A stretch of DNA of 64,000 bases from Opisthorchis felineus. Lineage: Eukaryota; Platyhelminthes; Trematoda; Opisthorchiida; Opisthorchiidae. The notes under the pieces are model-generated. The model ran no database searches and was not told the DNA's origin. It saw only the letters and a program-made list of their open reading frames with translations. The stretch lies in NCBI GenBank assembly GCA_004794785.1, contig SJOL01008523.1, positions 62,001 to 126,000 of the forward strand, read 5' to 3'. Made by a program: the position numbers and the translations under genes. Below, in pieces: positions 24,507 through 37,428 of the stretch. How positions within the stretch are numbered: the first letter of the stretch is position 1; every line of letters starts with the position of its first letter.

Positions 24507-27500
24507 GAAAGACAAGAAGAAATATTTATCACCCAAAACCCTCTGTCCGTCCACACATTTTCCTCAGAATTTTCAATGAGCATGTTGAACCTCAATCTAA
24601 ACATGGACAGTGGGTGACCTTGCGAAATAAATATTGTTCTATGAAGTACTGAGGAAAAATTGACAACGTGCACGACCCCAGATAAATTTAACACCTATTT
24701 TTCAGTGATAAATCGTAAGGTGTGATGTAGCAGGGAGAAGCAATATTTACAAGATACTGAAAATCGTTCACGTATATGCTCTATAAATATAATCGATGAA
24801 TAATTAAATAAACTTTTTGACGCATACAATATATGTTACTTTACAACACTCCCCTAAGTCCCTCACGTCTGTGAACGGAGTTGTAAAACTATTCTCAAGG
24901 AAGTATTAAGGGGATTTATCCAAAAGGCTGTCCCGGCTGGTAGGTGCTGTCAAATGCGCTACAATCCCCGGCTTGTAAACGAGTAAAAGTAATATCTCAG
25001 AAATCTTTTGCTTTTAACTTGAGGTTTAAGAAGAAACAGCACGGCTCACTGACAGGCGATATTTTATTCAGTTGATTTAAGCACAAACATGCTTTAATCC
25101 GCAGCACACTTCTAAGAAGAGCAATGTGATGGTGCCTTTCGTCTGCTTTTCATAGGTTGCTTTGTCATCCTGATTTCCTGAAATATCATCTGTCTGGAGT
25201 TGAAGAAACGTGTTGGTTACTTGACACCCAGATGAATCTGTTCAAAACCGAAATAAAGCAAATAGTATGGTATGTTAACTGACAGATAAACTGCAAAGAT
25301 GAACAAAACTGGTCAACCAAAGTCAAATGTAGTCATCTGATGAGCAGGCAACTTGTATGAAACCTATTTGCGCGCATAGGTTTGGTCAATACTGACTGAT
25401 ATAAAACGGTTCCTGAAACCACTCTTTTGACAGTAATTTACTCGAATCAATATTTTGAGCAAACAGCATATCAGGTTTTACTTAGTCCGATATGCAAAGT
25501 ATCCAGGTTAGATTCTTTTATTCTCCCTGAAAACCAATATATTTATTTGTTCCAAGAACCCAGTGAACTGAGCAGCTCCCCCCAATGATCTACATAACAC
25601 AACTGCTCACAAAAGTACAACAAAAACTCGAGGTTTGAATCCGTCTCATGAAACACCGTCATTGTAACAACAATAATGAAAGTCCTGTTGAAAGAGTCCC
25701 ATGCTTACATTGGAGACGGAACACTAGATGGATACTTGCTTCCATAGATTTCCTCTTCGGCTCGTACAGGCCATATTTTGAGTTAAACGCAACAAAACTG
25801 AACCACCTAAAATGAGGCAGATAAGAGAATTGGAAAATTTGCGCAGCTTCATTGCGAAGGCCATCTAACTCGGAGGAGTGGTCGGTAAGCCAGATGAGCT
25901 GAAGGGGCTGGATAAGCCTTGCGTATGGGGAGTCGGATGGCAATAACCCCGGCATTCTGTTGGGCGATCCTAACGGATTACCAAAAACAGTGAACACCTA
26001 CTGCACACCTGAAAAAATCTTGCAGGAATTGTTCAAATAAGTAAGGTGCTATACAAACTAAACATAGATCGTTCGGCAACAAAAAAAGTAATGCAACCTC
26101 AATGCCTATTCCCGCTTCTTTAGTTTGTAACTCAGATTTTTTAATTTTGATATCCTTATTTTGGTACTGTTATAATCCGACTAATTTCAAGTACTTCAGG
26201 AAATCTTAATAAAAGAGTATAGAACAAAATAACGTAGAATTTACATACACAGTTAATTGAAAAGCAGCACCAGCTGCAAATTTTCAAGCGTTTCTCGGTC
26301 GTTAGACACATCATTTAATAGGGCTTCGGCTCAGTGGTACAACTCAGCACATAGTCACGGATTACAGTATACCAGCAACACACACACCAGGTGTTAACTG
26401 TCATACAGCCATCGGGAACGAAAGCCTAAGTTAAAAGTGGAAAGTAAGATGGAAAGTCTTGGTGGGGAGAAGTCCCATACCCTTACGTAAAACAACTGAA
26501 TAGGTGTTCGCATCCTTGGATTGCACTAAAATAAACACATTTGAGCATTATGTTGAATTTACTCGGCATGAGTGCGATTAATCCAACTAACCAACATAAG
26601 TTCAGCTCACAGCTACAGGCGAACCTTTACTAGGCAGTCTAGCTAGAAAATCACAGCATGTGTGCAACTGGAATTGTTTGCATTCTATGTCCTGGAGGCT
26701 TTTTAGTCACGAGCATTAGAATAATATAGGCCTAGTAAGGAAGATCTCACAACACACATTTGAACTGTAACCAAATTTATTCCACATTGCTATTTCATGG
26801 ACTGTCCCCGCGAACGTCTCGGCACTATCACCTTGGGTGGGCATTGGTTTAGTACATAGAATACAACACATAGAATACATTACCGTGTTAGGTTTAGTCT
26901 GTTATTTTGACTATCTGGATTAATTACCATGTATCACCACGTACCACTTGGTTGCGTGCCCGCTGAAGCCAACTAATTCTTGCTATGTAACGGAGCCCAC
27001 ATGGATCAAAAGTCCTTATGTGGTTTCAGCTGAAATGACGGTGATGTAGGATAGTTTGAAAAGACGCTTGAAACACTAATGAATGTAGTAGTCAACCTCC
27101 GGTTTAACCTCATATGCGCTGAATTTTCATGGCAATCGGATTCGACTTAAATGTCCTAGTTTGGTAACTTAAAGATCACGGTCGGAAACAAGTGCGCATA
27201 TAACTGAATTGATTTCTTCTCTATAGGTGAACAAAGAACAGAGGAGAGAGCATATGAATCAAACTTGTTGTTGATAACCTATCAAGTAATTAGCACGCGT
27301 CTAGTTCCTCCCCCCATAGTATGCAAGTAAGCTGTTAAAGACTCAAATTATCCCGTGATAAAACGTTATTTCTTCTAAGACGCACAAACAAATTCCTGAC
27401 TTGAGTTGGTTCCTTATTACGGGAGATTTATTGCTGTGGTAGCTACCATCTTCTGTAATGGTATCACACTGCTAACTGTCATCAGAATATGAACACTGGT

Positions 27501-30500
27501 CTCATGGCGTACGAACACTCAAAATTCGGTGGGTAGTACTACTACACGTTAGCCACAGTAGTTATTTTCTCCCAGTATTACATGATGCGCCTTTTCAGAA
27601 CAAACGTTGTGCACCAATAAATAGCACTCAGCGCAAAGTGGTTAGCGGTTAGCCGACTGACACCGTATAGACACGCTGACCACTGATTTTAGCTTAGTTT
27701 GTTGTGATTGCTTCCACGCGTCCTGAATTTTCGACCCATGGCTTTGGAAACCTGATTAACGGCCTCCTTTTCCTCAGTGGTATTGGTTCATTTTGTACAC
27801 GGGAACGATCTTTGCCCGTAAGCTGCAAGCATGCTGTTCATAAGTGCAGGAACGCTATCCGAGAACTTTGGTACTATATAGAGTTAGCGTGTTTTGTCAA
27901 CATAAATACTTCTAATGAAACCTTGGCAACTTAACAAAGGAACACTATTTGGACTCGCAGCTGTACGGCTGCGAGTCAAAATCACCAAATCACCAACTCA
28001 TCAAAAGTTTATTCCAATCTAGTCTGAATAGATTAACAAAAACTCGAGTAATTCACGACATTTCTCATAAAGTTTTGACCTTTTTCTAATACTTCCTCAC
28101 TTTTACTTAAAGATGTCTCATGTGGTAGAAAGGTCGCTAAAAATACCAATGACTTAATCTTAAACGACAACTTGGGCTTTGTGGTTTATTTACCACGGAT
28201 TCGGAGGGCTAAATTATATTTACTTTTTATAAGCTCGTTTGATTTTACTCTCAAATGCATCCTCAAGTGTTTATCCAAAGCCCAAATTCAGTTCGCTTTT
28301 AAATTAGGAAAGCGAAAGGAGCTATTGTCCCCTCCTACCTATCTTCCTTTGTGCATTACTCGGACATAATAGACACGATAACTGAAATTAAATGCAAGTT
28401 TACCAGCTTTTGCACAATCTTGCTCTCATTTATCCGGTTTGATTCCTTAAGGTATTGTTTGATTGGTTTAGGTATCATTAATTTGAAGCCAAAAAAATGT
28501 GTTCTTTTATTGTTCTTTTTCTTGTTATTGTATTCATTGTTTATTGTACTATTGAAATGCAGCCATAAATCATGGTTATTGAGAATCTGTTTATGATGAC
28601 AAAAATATTTCTTCTGGAAGGATATTTGATGACTTTTCCGTGCGGTTCCAACGGACGAAAGCATGTTGTACATTTACTTGGCTGCGTTGCTGCCAGTTAG
28701 GTGTGAAGAGTAAGAGTTTATCTCATTCAGTAAGGTCGGTTTTCTGCAATAAATCGGAAGTGCACACCAGTTCGCTAATCATAAACCATTCCTTTTCTCA
28801 TGCGCGCTTCAACGCAGCTGCATACTGAAAACTGCAAGGCATTCACATGGTCTTTGTTGTGGTGGTGCTATTCTCCTGTCGCGGGCCATAGTTTGAAATA
28901 ATCTTCGAAACTTCAACCTTTTAAAATGTTTCCAAACGGTCATGTCGTCCTCACGCTGATGATTTCCTCATTTTCATACTTCGAATGACGCGACAAATGT
29001 AATTTGACACCGGGGACTTAGCTAGCTTTTGGTGATGTTCGCGCCTTTGTGCATTTGCGTCAACAAATTAAGTTGTCTAATTACAAATGAAGACTATCAC
29101 GCTCACCAGAACAATCAACTGCAAAAAATTTTTCCCGTCCTAAAACGGTTATAACTTTAGAATGATGGTTCGCGGCACAAACTGAGGGCTTGGCTAATAG
29201 GCATAAAAAATAATAACAAGTCGTCAAACGGTACGTTGAATAAACCAAGGTGTGTGAATTAGAAGTAGTTCTGAAAAATAAATCTTTGCAACCAAAATAA
29301 CTTAAAGTTCTAGTCCTAAGGGCTTAATCGCAGAAGAAGGTTTCCAAAATCCCTGAGTAACCTAACTGGTACAATTTTGAAGCAAGTGTCTCATTTGGAA
29401 TATTTTTCTAAATAAAGAGAAGGCCCAGCCGTAACCTAAAGGCACCCCAGCAAATTGAGCGCAAGACGTGAGTAATATATAGATATTTAAAGTAGTTTAA
29501 ATCACTGAGACTCATAAGTAGAGCACTTCTGATTTGAGAGTAGTCTCTTTCGAAGGCTCAACTCATGCATGTAACACTGTTAAAACCTGCGGCAAATTTT
29601 TCTGAACGTTTTCATCAAGAACGTTTTACATTCATTTGAAAAATCCCATACGTGTTTCTAACTCACGTTATATAGCAGTTGTTTAAATTTCTGAGCCAGG
29701 CTAAGAGGGTGGCCTTTGAGTGTACTCACCAACATGTGCGCACACAGCAGACAAGTAAAGTACATGATCGTTGTCTAAGAGATTTTAGTTTTCCCGCTTA
29801 AATAAACGTTTAGGAATTATTCGCTAAGCTGAGTAACTTGTTTGTAAAGGTGCCATCCACAGGAAAACTTCCTCAATGTGTCGTTCGCCAGCTGTCGGTG
29901 TCCCACTATTCAGCGTGCATTTTTATGCGAGCGTTTATATGCAATCTTCTTACTTATTTGTGGCCTATTTTTTTGAATTACCACTGATGCTTTAAATGAG
30001 CGTTTGTATCGGCCTGCTAAGCAATCAGCAGGTCGTTATCTCAGTTTCTAATCGACCCTTGTAATCGACCTCTACAGTATGTGACCTCTTTTTCCTTGTT
30101 GACACTTGCTGGTACTATAAATAACTTCTGCAACACAGCGTCCAGTATACTTCTAAGAAGCTACCCTTCCGGAAGACGATCAGGAGCCGCGTGTGCGCCA
30201 CCGTTATACAATCCGAGGAATAAAGACTTACAATGAAAGTGCGGCTAGTTTAATATTTCACCGAACCTTTCCCTAATTTCCCTTGCGCTAAACAGCAATT
30301 CAGTGAAATTTATGCGCACTGTGATGCTAGTTGAGGCGCCGCAAATTTGATAAATGAGATGAAAATAATTTATTCCATTGTTATGTCAAACTAACCTCTG
30401 GTTATCAAAGTTGCCTTGTGACTTTATCAGTCATAAACATTTCCTCAGTTCGGAAGACCTGAGCAACAACGTAACGCTTTCGTAACCATCCAGGATACGT

Positions 30501-33500
30501 TTTCGCTGGCTTTTAGATGTGCAATCATAATGAAGGCCCGAGCTAATCACTCAGGTGCGAATAAAAATGAATCAATCCCAACATATCAACCTGGATTAAT
30601 CAAAAACTAATATTTTCCAAATGTTAAAAGAGTTGGAGGAAAGATGCAAGCCGATAATATCGTTTAGTCACTAAGATAACTCATGATGAGTCACAACAGC
30701 GTTTTCGTGGATTCACAAACGCTCTCGTAATTTTTGAATTAGTTTTTGCCTCATTTTCCAACACAATTGCGTACTGATTAAACATTACAAATATGCGAGG
30801 AAACGGCCAATGTTTAGTAATGTTGATAGCGTTACAAATCTTGACAATGATTGTCTACAAATGTCCCAAATCCAAAACTAGTATTTAACGTTTTGAAACT
30901 CCAAATAAATTTCACGCACTGTTAGTGCAGGGTCCCTGAAAGAGTAATTTCATATTTTGGAAAGGCAAATTTTGAACAACCGTTTCATTCTTCTTATACT
31001 GAAGATGTATTGTTTTTAAAGTTGCCAGGATGCGTAACAGGACATCAAATGAAATTCTTGGTAAAACATCATGATTTTTATGTTTAAAAATTTTGAAGCT
31101 ATTTGTAGTTGCGTATATTTAGGCTACTGGAAAATCTGTTGCTCCGTTTGTAAATTCCATATCATAAAATTATTTTGCTTCCATATAGCCATGAATATAA
31201 AAATCAATGTGGACTGAATACATTAAGATTACATCGACAAATTATCTAACTAAATAAGCTCTCTCACACAACTGAGTGAAAATATTTAGGTCGATGCGAT
31301 ATATCTCAAGGTTACAAACAACAGCTAGACAAATAATCATGAAAAAACTGCATGTTTTAGAGGCTGCTCTGGGAGTAATAGATGTTCTTTCAAGAAAAGT
31401 GATAAACTAATTACGGATAATATTATGACTTCTAAAAAAACTAGTAATTATTAGTCGCACAAGCTGTTTCTCTATAGAGCAACCCTGCTCCTTTAAAAAC
31501 CGTATTTGACATATAAAACATTGTCCACCGACATTTGTACACATCAAAATGATACTTTGTTTCTTGTTTTTGTCAACTTGTTGCTGCAGGGGCACTGTGC
31601 GTGTAAAACGAAAAACGTTTTCGCCGAACAGGAATAAATGATCAGAAATAAAATATCACATAATATATTTTCGATCAAACAATATCGGGTGGTTAGGTTA
31701 TCTACCCGGTTCCCCTACTAAGTGATTGTACTTTCTTAGTGTTAGAAACATTTTACTCGGATTCTGTTGCCTGCCGGGTCTACATGCAAGCAAGTTTTCT
31801 GTAATCTAGCCAATAATTTGAAATTAGACTTCATTTTTTCAATAAATGAATGTGTGATCACTGGGACATTTCTGTGCCACGAGGAATTTTGAAGCCTGAT
31901 TTGGTTCGTTTCTGTCCAAAGGCTTACAGCAGGAGTTAGTCCTCACAGCTTAATTCTTGCTTAGGAGCCTGGGAAGAGACGCATGCCAAAAAACAGTAGA
32001 AATTTTTCTTAACGATATGAAAAGGAATGTGCGCCATATACGGCTTGATTTTGTCAGAGTAATCCGAACAAAAATTTGGGTGTTCTCAACGCATTACATC
32101 CAAATAAAGACGGGAGCCGAAGTTTGTATGAACAGTTTTTGCCAAATCGCTGACAGGACTGGCATGTTCTATTTATTTGCGGGGAACTGCGCATTAAAAT
32201 CTACAGCTCTGAAGATATTATTTTGGTCCATTTCTGAAGCCTATGATAAAGTAAGTGTTCGTTTTCTGTGTCCATTCCGTAAGCTTTTTCGAAATGAAGG
32301 TTATATTGCTTCAAGATCTTTACCTATCAAAAATATATTAGTAACTATGTTGATATAAACATATATGTATTACATTAACTTGTCCAAATTAGGGTGCAGT
32401 CGTATGATATTGCACTAACAGATAGAAAAAACGGTGAAATAACTTGGAACATCGGTGGTGCACACATGTTCAGCACCGGTCTTCCTTGAGGTGTCACCAT
32501 TTCATGACCCAGCAAGTTTGTCTTTCGGTTTCATCTGCGTAGGGATGAGTAGAGAGCCGAATAGAGCTATATAGGCTCTGTGAACCCATTTACAATTCCC
32601 AGCTGCGCACTGCCTCAAATATCGGCAATTCAACCACCGGTTTAAGCTGAATGAAAAGCACTCTTCTAGTAAGTTACCCGAGAAGAACCTGTCTACAAGT
32701 AGAAAGTTGGGCACACTGTTTTAAAATGTTGCAAACCACATGCTGTTTACAGAACAGCATTCTTCTGACAGTCCATTTTCTTCGACCAATTCTCAAGATG
32801 TTTGGGGTTAAGTAACACAGAAGTGAAAAAGGCAGATGTGACTGGTTGGAGAGCCTAGAAAACAACATATAGGATCTGGAAAACCAATGAAATAGGTGCA
32901 AAACACTAGGGTGCAAGCATTTTAGGGATCATTATTCCAGGAGAACATATGACCTATTATACATTCGACGAACTGTAGTATACTTACATATGGACAAAAT
33001 GTTGTTAAAAAAATTAGTGGTAGAGTCTGCTTTGGCCAAATGCCGTGCCCTGATCATAAATAAGTAGTAAAATTTATGCAAAATTAAATCGCGAAACTGG
33101 ATAACCAGACTGCCTGCTGGACAACCAAGCGTTAGGCAGAAGTACCACAAAGTAATTAATTGCTCCAAATATTTAATATGTACCTTCATATTTACAAGTT
33201 CGCCAAATCTAGCCCCTATAATCCATGAGAATTTCTTTTATCTCTAATTTTCTTTGGGCTGGATCCAAATTCTTCTGTGCAAGGTAATACACGCAATTCA
33301 ATCCCACACCGAATTTGAGCAGACTCGTATCATGATAGCTGACGAAATTCTCCCAGAAAACCTAATGGAAAGAACGACAGATATATGCACCTCAAAGATC
33401 ACTTAGTTTATAATATACGTTTTACGACGGAGAAAATCAGAAACCACAGAAAATTATTCTCCCGACTTTTTAAGATTTGTGTGTGTAATTTATATCCGGG

Positions 33501-35757
33501 ATCAACGGATTGTTTGAAAATTGACATAAAAAGACTCATAACTCTCCGACTTTCTGTACTGGTCGAGAAGCATAAATTATGTCTGGTCTGCTTTTGGAGT
33601 TATAACTTTTGTTCACATAGTCATGATTTCCGCTCTTCTTTGGCAAAAGTACAATCAATAAAGTAGCTACTTCGCGTGACGCGCCTTCATTTTCAAAGGC
33701 ACGCAGTTAAGATGATCACTTAATGTTCTAACAATAATTTTACTAAATTTGGCTACCAGAAGGGCGCTGTTAAGTGGAGACGTCTAAACGATTAAAGGAG
33801 GAGATGCAACAATGCGGAAACATATTTCAAACTGGTTGTTAAACATTACTTCACAAGTGTATTTAAATAAATAACAAAAAATAAAACAGTTTGACAAAAG
33901 GCAGTATTCGCCAGTTGCGGATCTAATAAGCCAAACTGTAGCGCAAAGACATAAAGCAGCCGAACAAAACACACCCTAGACATATTTATACTGTTACGCT
34001 TGAAAGATTTTCACTCTATTCATGCAACACAGGCAGAAGTATCAGCAGAGTATTTGGCAAAAATAAGTTATGCTAAGCACATGGGGCTGTCCGGACTTAC
34101 ACTGGGTCATATACTAACTCACAAGTACTAAAATAAACGAATGCAAAATTTTTTGGCAAATACACGTTGACCAACGGCTTTCACCGCTTTTTAACTGGGA
34201 AATCTTAATACGCAGTGGCCCAAACGTTAGGGATTTGGAACAGACAAGAGTCATACAGAAAACTAGAGATCTGTTTATATTCTTGTGTTTAAATCTGACA
34301 AGAGAACACGGCAAAAGCATCAAAAGAAGTGCCGAAAGACGATTCGTGTTTTTTTAACGCTTTAGAGACGAACTGTCTGAAATATCAATAGAATAGTCCG
34401 AAATTGTGAATAAAGACTCTGGAGTTTGGTCGTCGTGCAAGTGGATACGGGTATGTGGTGATTTATGATGTAGCACTGCAGATGGAAAATGCTAATGGAC
34501 CAGTTGAAACTAAGACAACCGATTAACGTAACAAACTATTTCCAGGCTTCTGCCTTCCTTCCGTGATCCTAAACAGCTGGGCATTCATTTTCTTGACATA
34601 AGATAATGCGGCAGTGTGAGTTGTATGACCATCAAGAATGTATTTATGGTCTCTTAGGATTAAGGTCATAGATTTATTTTGCTTTCACCTGGGATTCAAT
34701 ATTTTGCAACGTTGATCATTAGTATTTATCAATTAGGATTACTGTTGATGTGAGTGTGTGCAAGTGAGCGTCTTTTTCCCCAGCTAAGCCCTACGCTCAT
34801 CAAGAACGCTGGATGTTTGCTTTAGAAACCATGCATTCATAACGATGCTCAGGAGCAGTAGTTTAGTAAAAAGCAATGCGGTCCACGGTTCAACTTTCTT
34901 CCGGTTAACGCTTACAACTCCACACCCGGAAGTCGTAACAAGTTATGTATCTGTGGCTGGAAATGGATACCCAGTATGTTGGTGAGTTCAGTATTCACAA
35001 ACCCGATGCCCGGAAAATTACGAAAGACAGGCGAGTTTTAGGACAATTTTTTCTACACTGGATCTGTATAAGGGATCACTAGACAATCTTTCTAACTTTT
35101 AGTGCAAGGTATTTTGATGTATTAACCTTGAGATGATTGCCTAAGAGACGGCAAATGAATAAATCGAACACCTCTAAAACACTTCCATATCATATGCTTG
35201 TTTATGGTGGTTAGTCATAGGATGCGACGTATTTTGTTTCTCAGAAATGTACAAAAAACAACAAGCTGTACATCTATTAGCTTTCGTTTTTTGTCCGGTT
35301 TATTTGTTTTACCAAGTTAATTTCCGCTTCAGTCACAACCGATGGCAACTCGACATGCGAATGCATCGGCTTTAGGCAGCATGTAGGTCTAATCCATACA
35401 AACACTTCTGATAAAAACGGTTGGCGTTTCAATTTTTGAACTTGAGATTCACTCACGTTTTTAGCGCCATGTAAGCCACACCTTCGTAGACTTCTTATAG
35501 TCCAACTATTTCATTAAGTTCACCCAGGGCCCAGGAGTTAGAAAAAACGTTACTGATGCAGAATGTCATTCAACAGCTGTGTTAGTTTCCGGAAGAAAAT
35601 AGCCACCTGCTTTTCAAGTTTCACTTTTTTGGTTATGTAACTGTACATAATTCCTTAAGAGGTAAAAATGATGGCGTTTTCAGCCCTCATGATTACAGCT
35701 TCAAATGAGTCGTATGTATGAATCGTATTTCATAACTGAAAATACTCCGAAAACGTT
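24507..35757. other. Large gene-poor region
   Basis: About 11 kb with no recognisable coding sequence. The minus-strand frame 25659-25997 (112 codons, MPGLLPSDSPYARLIQPLQL near its start) and the plus-strand frame 31957-32358 (133 codons, with a GTAAGT donor at about 32251) are the most protein-like. Neither shows a domain or a consistent exon boundary. A tRNA A-box-like stretch at about 26324 has no B box. Apart from the hairpin at 27952 no repeat family was noticed. Confidence 0.4.
27952..27977. repeat. Perfect 10-bp hairpin
   Basis: GACTCGCAGC and GCTGCGAGTC flank a 6-nt loop (TGTACG). With one bulged G the stem extends three more pairs on each side. It is GC-rich in an AT-rich area. Its function is unknown; it could be a structured RNA or a remnant of an inverted repeat. 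Confidence 0.7.
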
Positions 35758-35763
35758 TTATTC
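35758..35763 (-). terminator. Putative polyadenylation signal of the receptor gene
   Basis: AATAAA on the minus strand lies about 220 nt downstream of the receptor stop codon. It fits a short 3' UTR. Confidence 0.45.
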
Positions 35764-35982
35764 AAATTTAAATCATGATATGAGGTACTCCACAGGGACA
35801 TATACAGAAAGCGGGTCGATCCGTTTATGAAAGTATCGGATACACTCACGTCTTGGGTTCTCATTAGGTTGTTCTACCTTTCACCGGCGTCTGTTATAGC
35901 AACGACTGCAATAGAATATGCACAAAATCCTCAACCCTATCTCCGAAATGAAGCAGGATTCAAGGCATTCGGTGCAGATAAA
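35764..35982 (-). other. Putative 3' UTR of the receptor gene
   Basis: This is the interval between the receptor stop and the AATAAA. The plus-strand frame at 35827-36063 overlaps the receptor end and is treated as a shadow. Confidence 0.4.
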
Positions 35983-37273
35983 TTATCCATCTTCCACCGT
36001 ACTCATCAATCGTCGAATTCTTTCCCGTCGTCCAGACCGGGAAAACATGGCATCATCCTGTGATTGAACTGGATTTATACATGAACTACACAAGAGTACT
36101 TTTAGCCTGCGTCGGAACGCTTGGCTCATAAAGCAGTATATTAAAGGGTTGGACATATTATTCAGATAGTAACTATTATATCCAAAAAGAGTTCCTGGGA
36201 TCAACTGGTTAGCAGACAATAGAGAGGGTGCAAAAACTATAATGTACACTACAGCCACAACAAACAGAACAATTGCCGCTCGAATCTCTCGCCACAAAGC
36301 ATTGCTGCGAAGCCCACTGATTGTGAATCGATGGCGACTCGATCTGACCTTGCTTTGACAATTTTCACCCTTATGTTCTAAGCCATTTTGGTGGGTTTCC
36401 TGTGTTCGTTGGTTAGTAGAGTTGACCGACGCGTTTGTACACACTGTCGTAAGATTCATCGTTGAGGAAATTGTCAGACTGTACTTACGTATCCTACGTT
36501 GCGCCTTGAGCGCAGCTCGCAGAATTAATGAATAGAGTATCAGTACCACGAGTATTGATAATACAAAACATGAACTGTTTCCCTTTTGAATAATGTGGTA
36601 GAAATAGACCTTTGTCGATGTGATATTTTCGAGTTCAATTGCATCATGACATCGGGGAACATTGTCGTTGCTGAATTTCCCTACGGCTAGCTCCATCATA
36701 TCCTGGGATAAAATACCGTACACACAGCAGAAGATGGCCAGAGCAGCCGTAAGAATTTTAGCCCGCCTCATTGTAAGCACATTTTTCAGTGGGTGACATA
36801 TGGCAAAGTATCGGTCAAGTGCTATTGCAATCACTAGTAGAGAACTGAACATAGTATTGCACACAGAACCAAATGCGTGAAGTTTACACCACAGTTCACT
36901 GCTCGCTTTTAGCTCGACAAATTCCAAATAGAATGCTAACGGAACTACAAAACAGCAGACGATCAGATCGACTATAGCTAACACAAGAATGAAAAATGTG
37001 GGTGTCGTCATTTGTCGAGCGCAGAAATGGTCGGTCAGTGTTGTATCGTCATAATTAGCCGTTAAGGTTGCACACTGTCTTTCGCTGTAGTTGATCTCAT
37101 AGCCTTTCAGTGAATAGCGCTGAAGATGAGGCCACAATAAATGCTGTAGATAGACACCAACAACAAGTAGATTACCAAGTGTCCCGAGGACGGATACAAT
37201 TCCAAGCATGGTAAGTGTAGCAACATAATCCGCCGGTGTGAAATCATCACCCATTATAGTTAGCGCACATGAT
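35983..37273 (-). CDS. Class A (rhodopsin-like) GPCR, main exon
   Basis: Seven-helix plasma-membrane receptor; ligand unknown. Numbering from the ATG at 37254 (423 residues): TM1 about 11-36 with the GN motif (N28); TM2 about 84-111 with LAIVD (D96); C123 at the start of TM3; DRY at 147-149 in ALDRYFAICHPLK; ECL2 cysteine C202; TM5 about 227-248; TM6 about 323-348 with FAP (P343); TM7 with NPLIY at 369-373; juxtamembrane cysteines LLCSSC that could be palmitoylated. N-glycosylation-type sites occur near N210 and N226. Oddities: the first intracellular loop is about 47 residues instead of the usual few, and the conserved tryptophan of TM4 and proline of TM5 are absent. The third loop (about 70 residues) is basic and Ser/Thr-rich. 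The frame is open above the ATG only to 37273, where I place an acceptor. It could belong to a flatworm-specific orphan or peptide-receptor group; the subfamily is inference. Confidence 0.93.
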
Positions 37274-37333
37274 CTGAAGTCGACTGTTGTGACGTATATT
37301 AGTTACACAAATCTGATGCTTTCGAATACTTAC
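37274..37333 (-). other. Proposed 60-nt intron in the receptor gene
   Basis: On the minus strand it starts with a near-perfect donor (TTTAG|GTAAGTATTC), contains a branch-like CTAAT, and ends TCGACTTCAG. An alternative acceptor 10 nt earlier (AACAG) would put the join out of frame. Very short introns are usual near the 5' ends of fluke genes. Confidence 0.55.
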
Positions 37334-37428
37334 CTAAACTGTGTTGGCGGAGGAGTAGTACTGAGCCAATGAGGAACAGTCAACGTTAGCATCCAATCAA
37401 ACCAAAGCAGAGCAAGCGTTGCTCCCAT
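37334..37428 (-). CDS. Proposed first exon of the GPCR
   Basis: An ATG at 37426-37428 follows an in-frame TGA upstream and opens a 31-codon frame, MGATLALLWFDWMLTLTVPH..., that runs into the consensus donor at 37333. Splicing to the acceptor ending at 37274 keeps the receptor frame and adds SCALTI before MGDD, giving a 461-residue protein. A methionine 12 codons further in (37390-37392) could also be the start. The first 22 residues are hydrophobic and could act as a signal peptide, followed by a Thr/Pro-rich stretch (STTPPPTQ). This fits an extracellular N-terminus better than the 10 residues left without the exon. No transcript evidence is available. Confidence 0.5.

Noticed and set aside
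26324..26385. Another tRNA-derived SINE (A-box-like GGCTCAGTGGT)
   Set aside because: No B box and no shared body follow.
31957..32358. 133-codon gene ending at a GTAAGT donor
   Set aside because: The donor is good, but the frame starts at a non-ATG codon, the acceptor is weak and the peptide is unrecognised.
37025..37150. Retained intron inside the receptor's first loop
   Set aside because: No GT-AG pair in this interval restores a normal loop length in frame.
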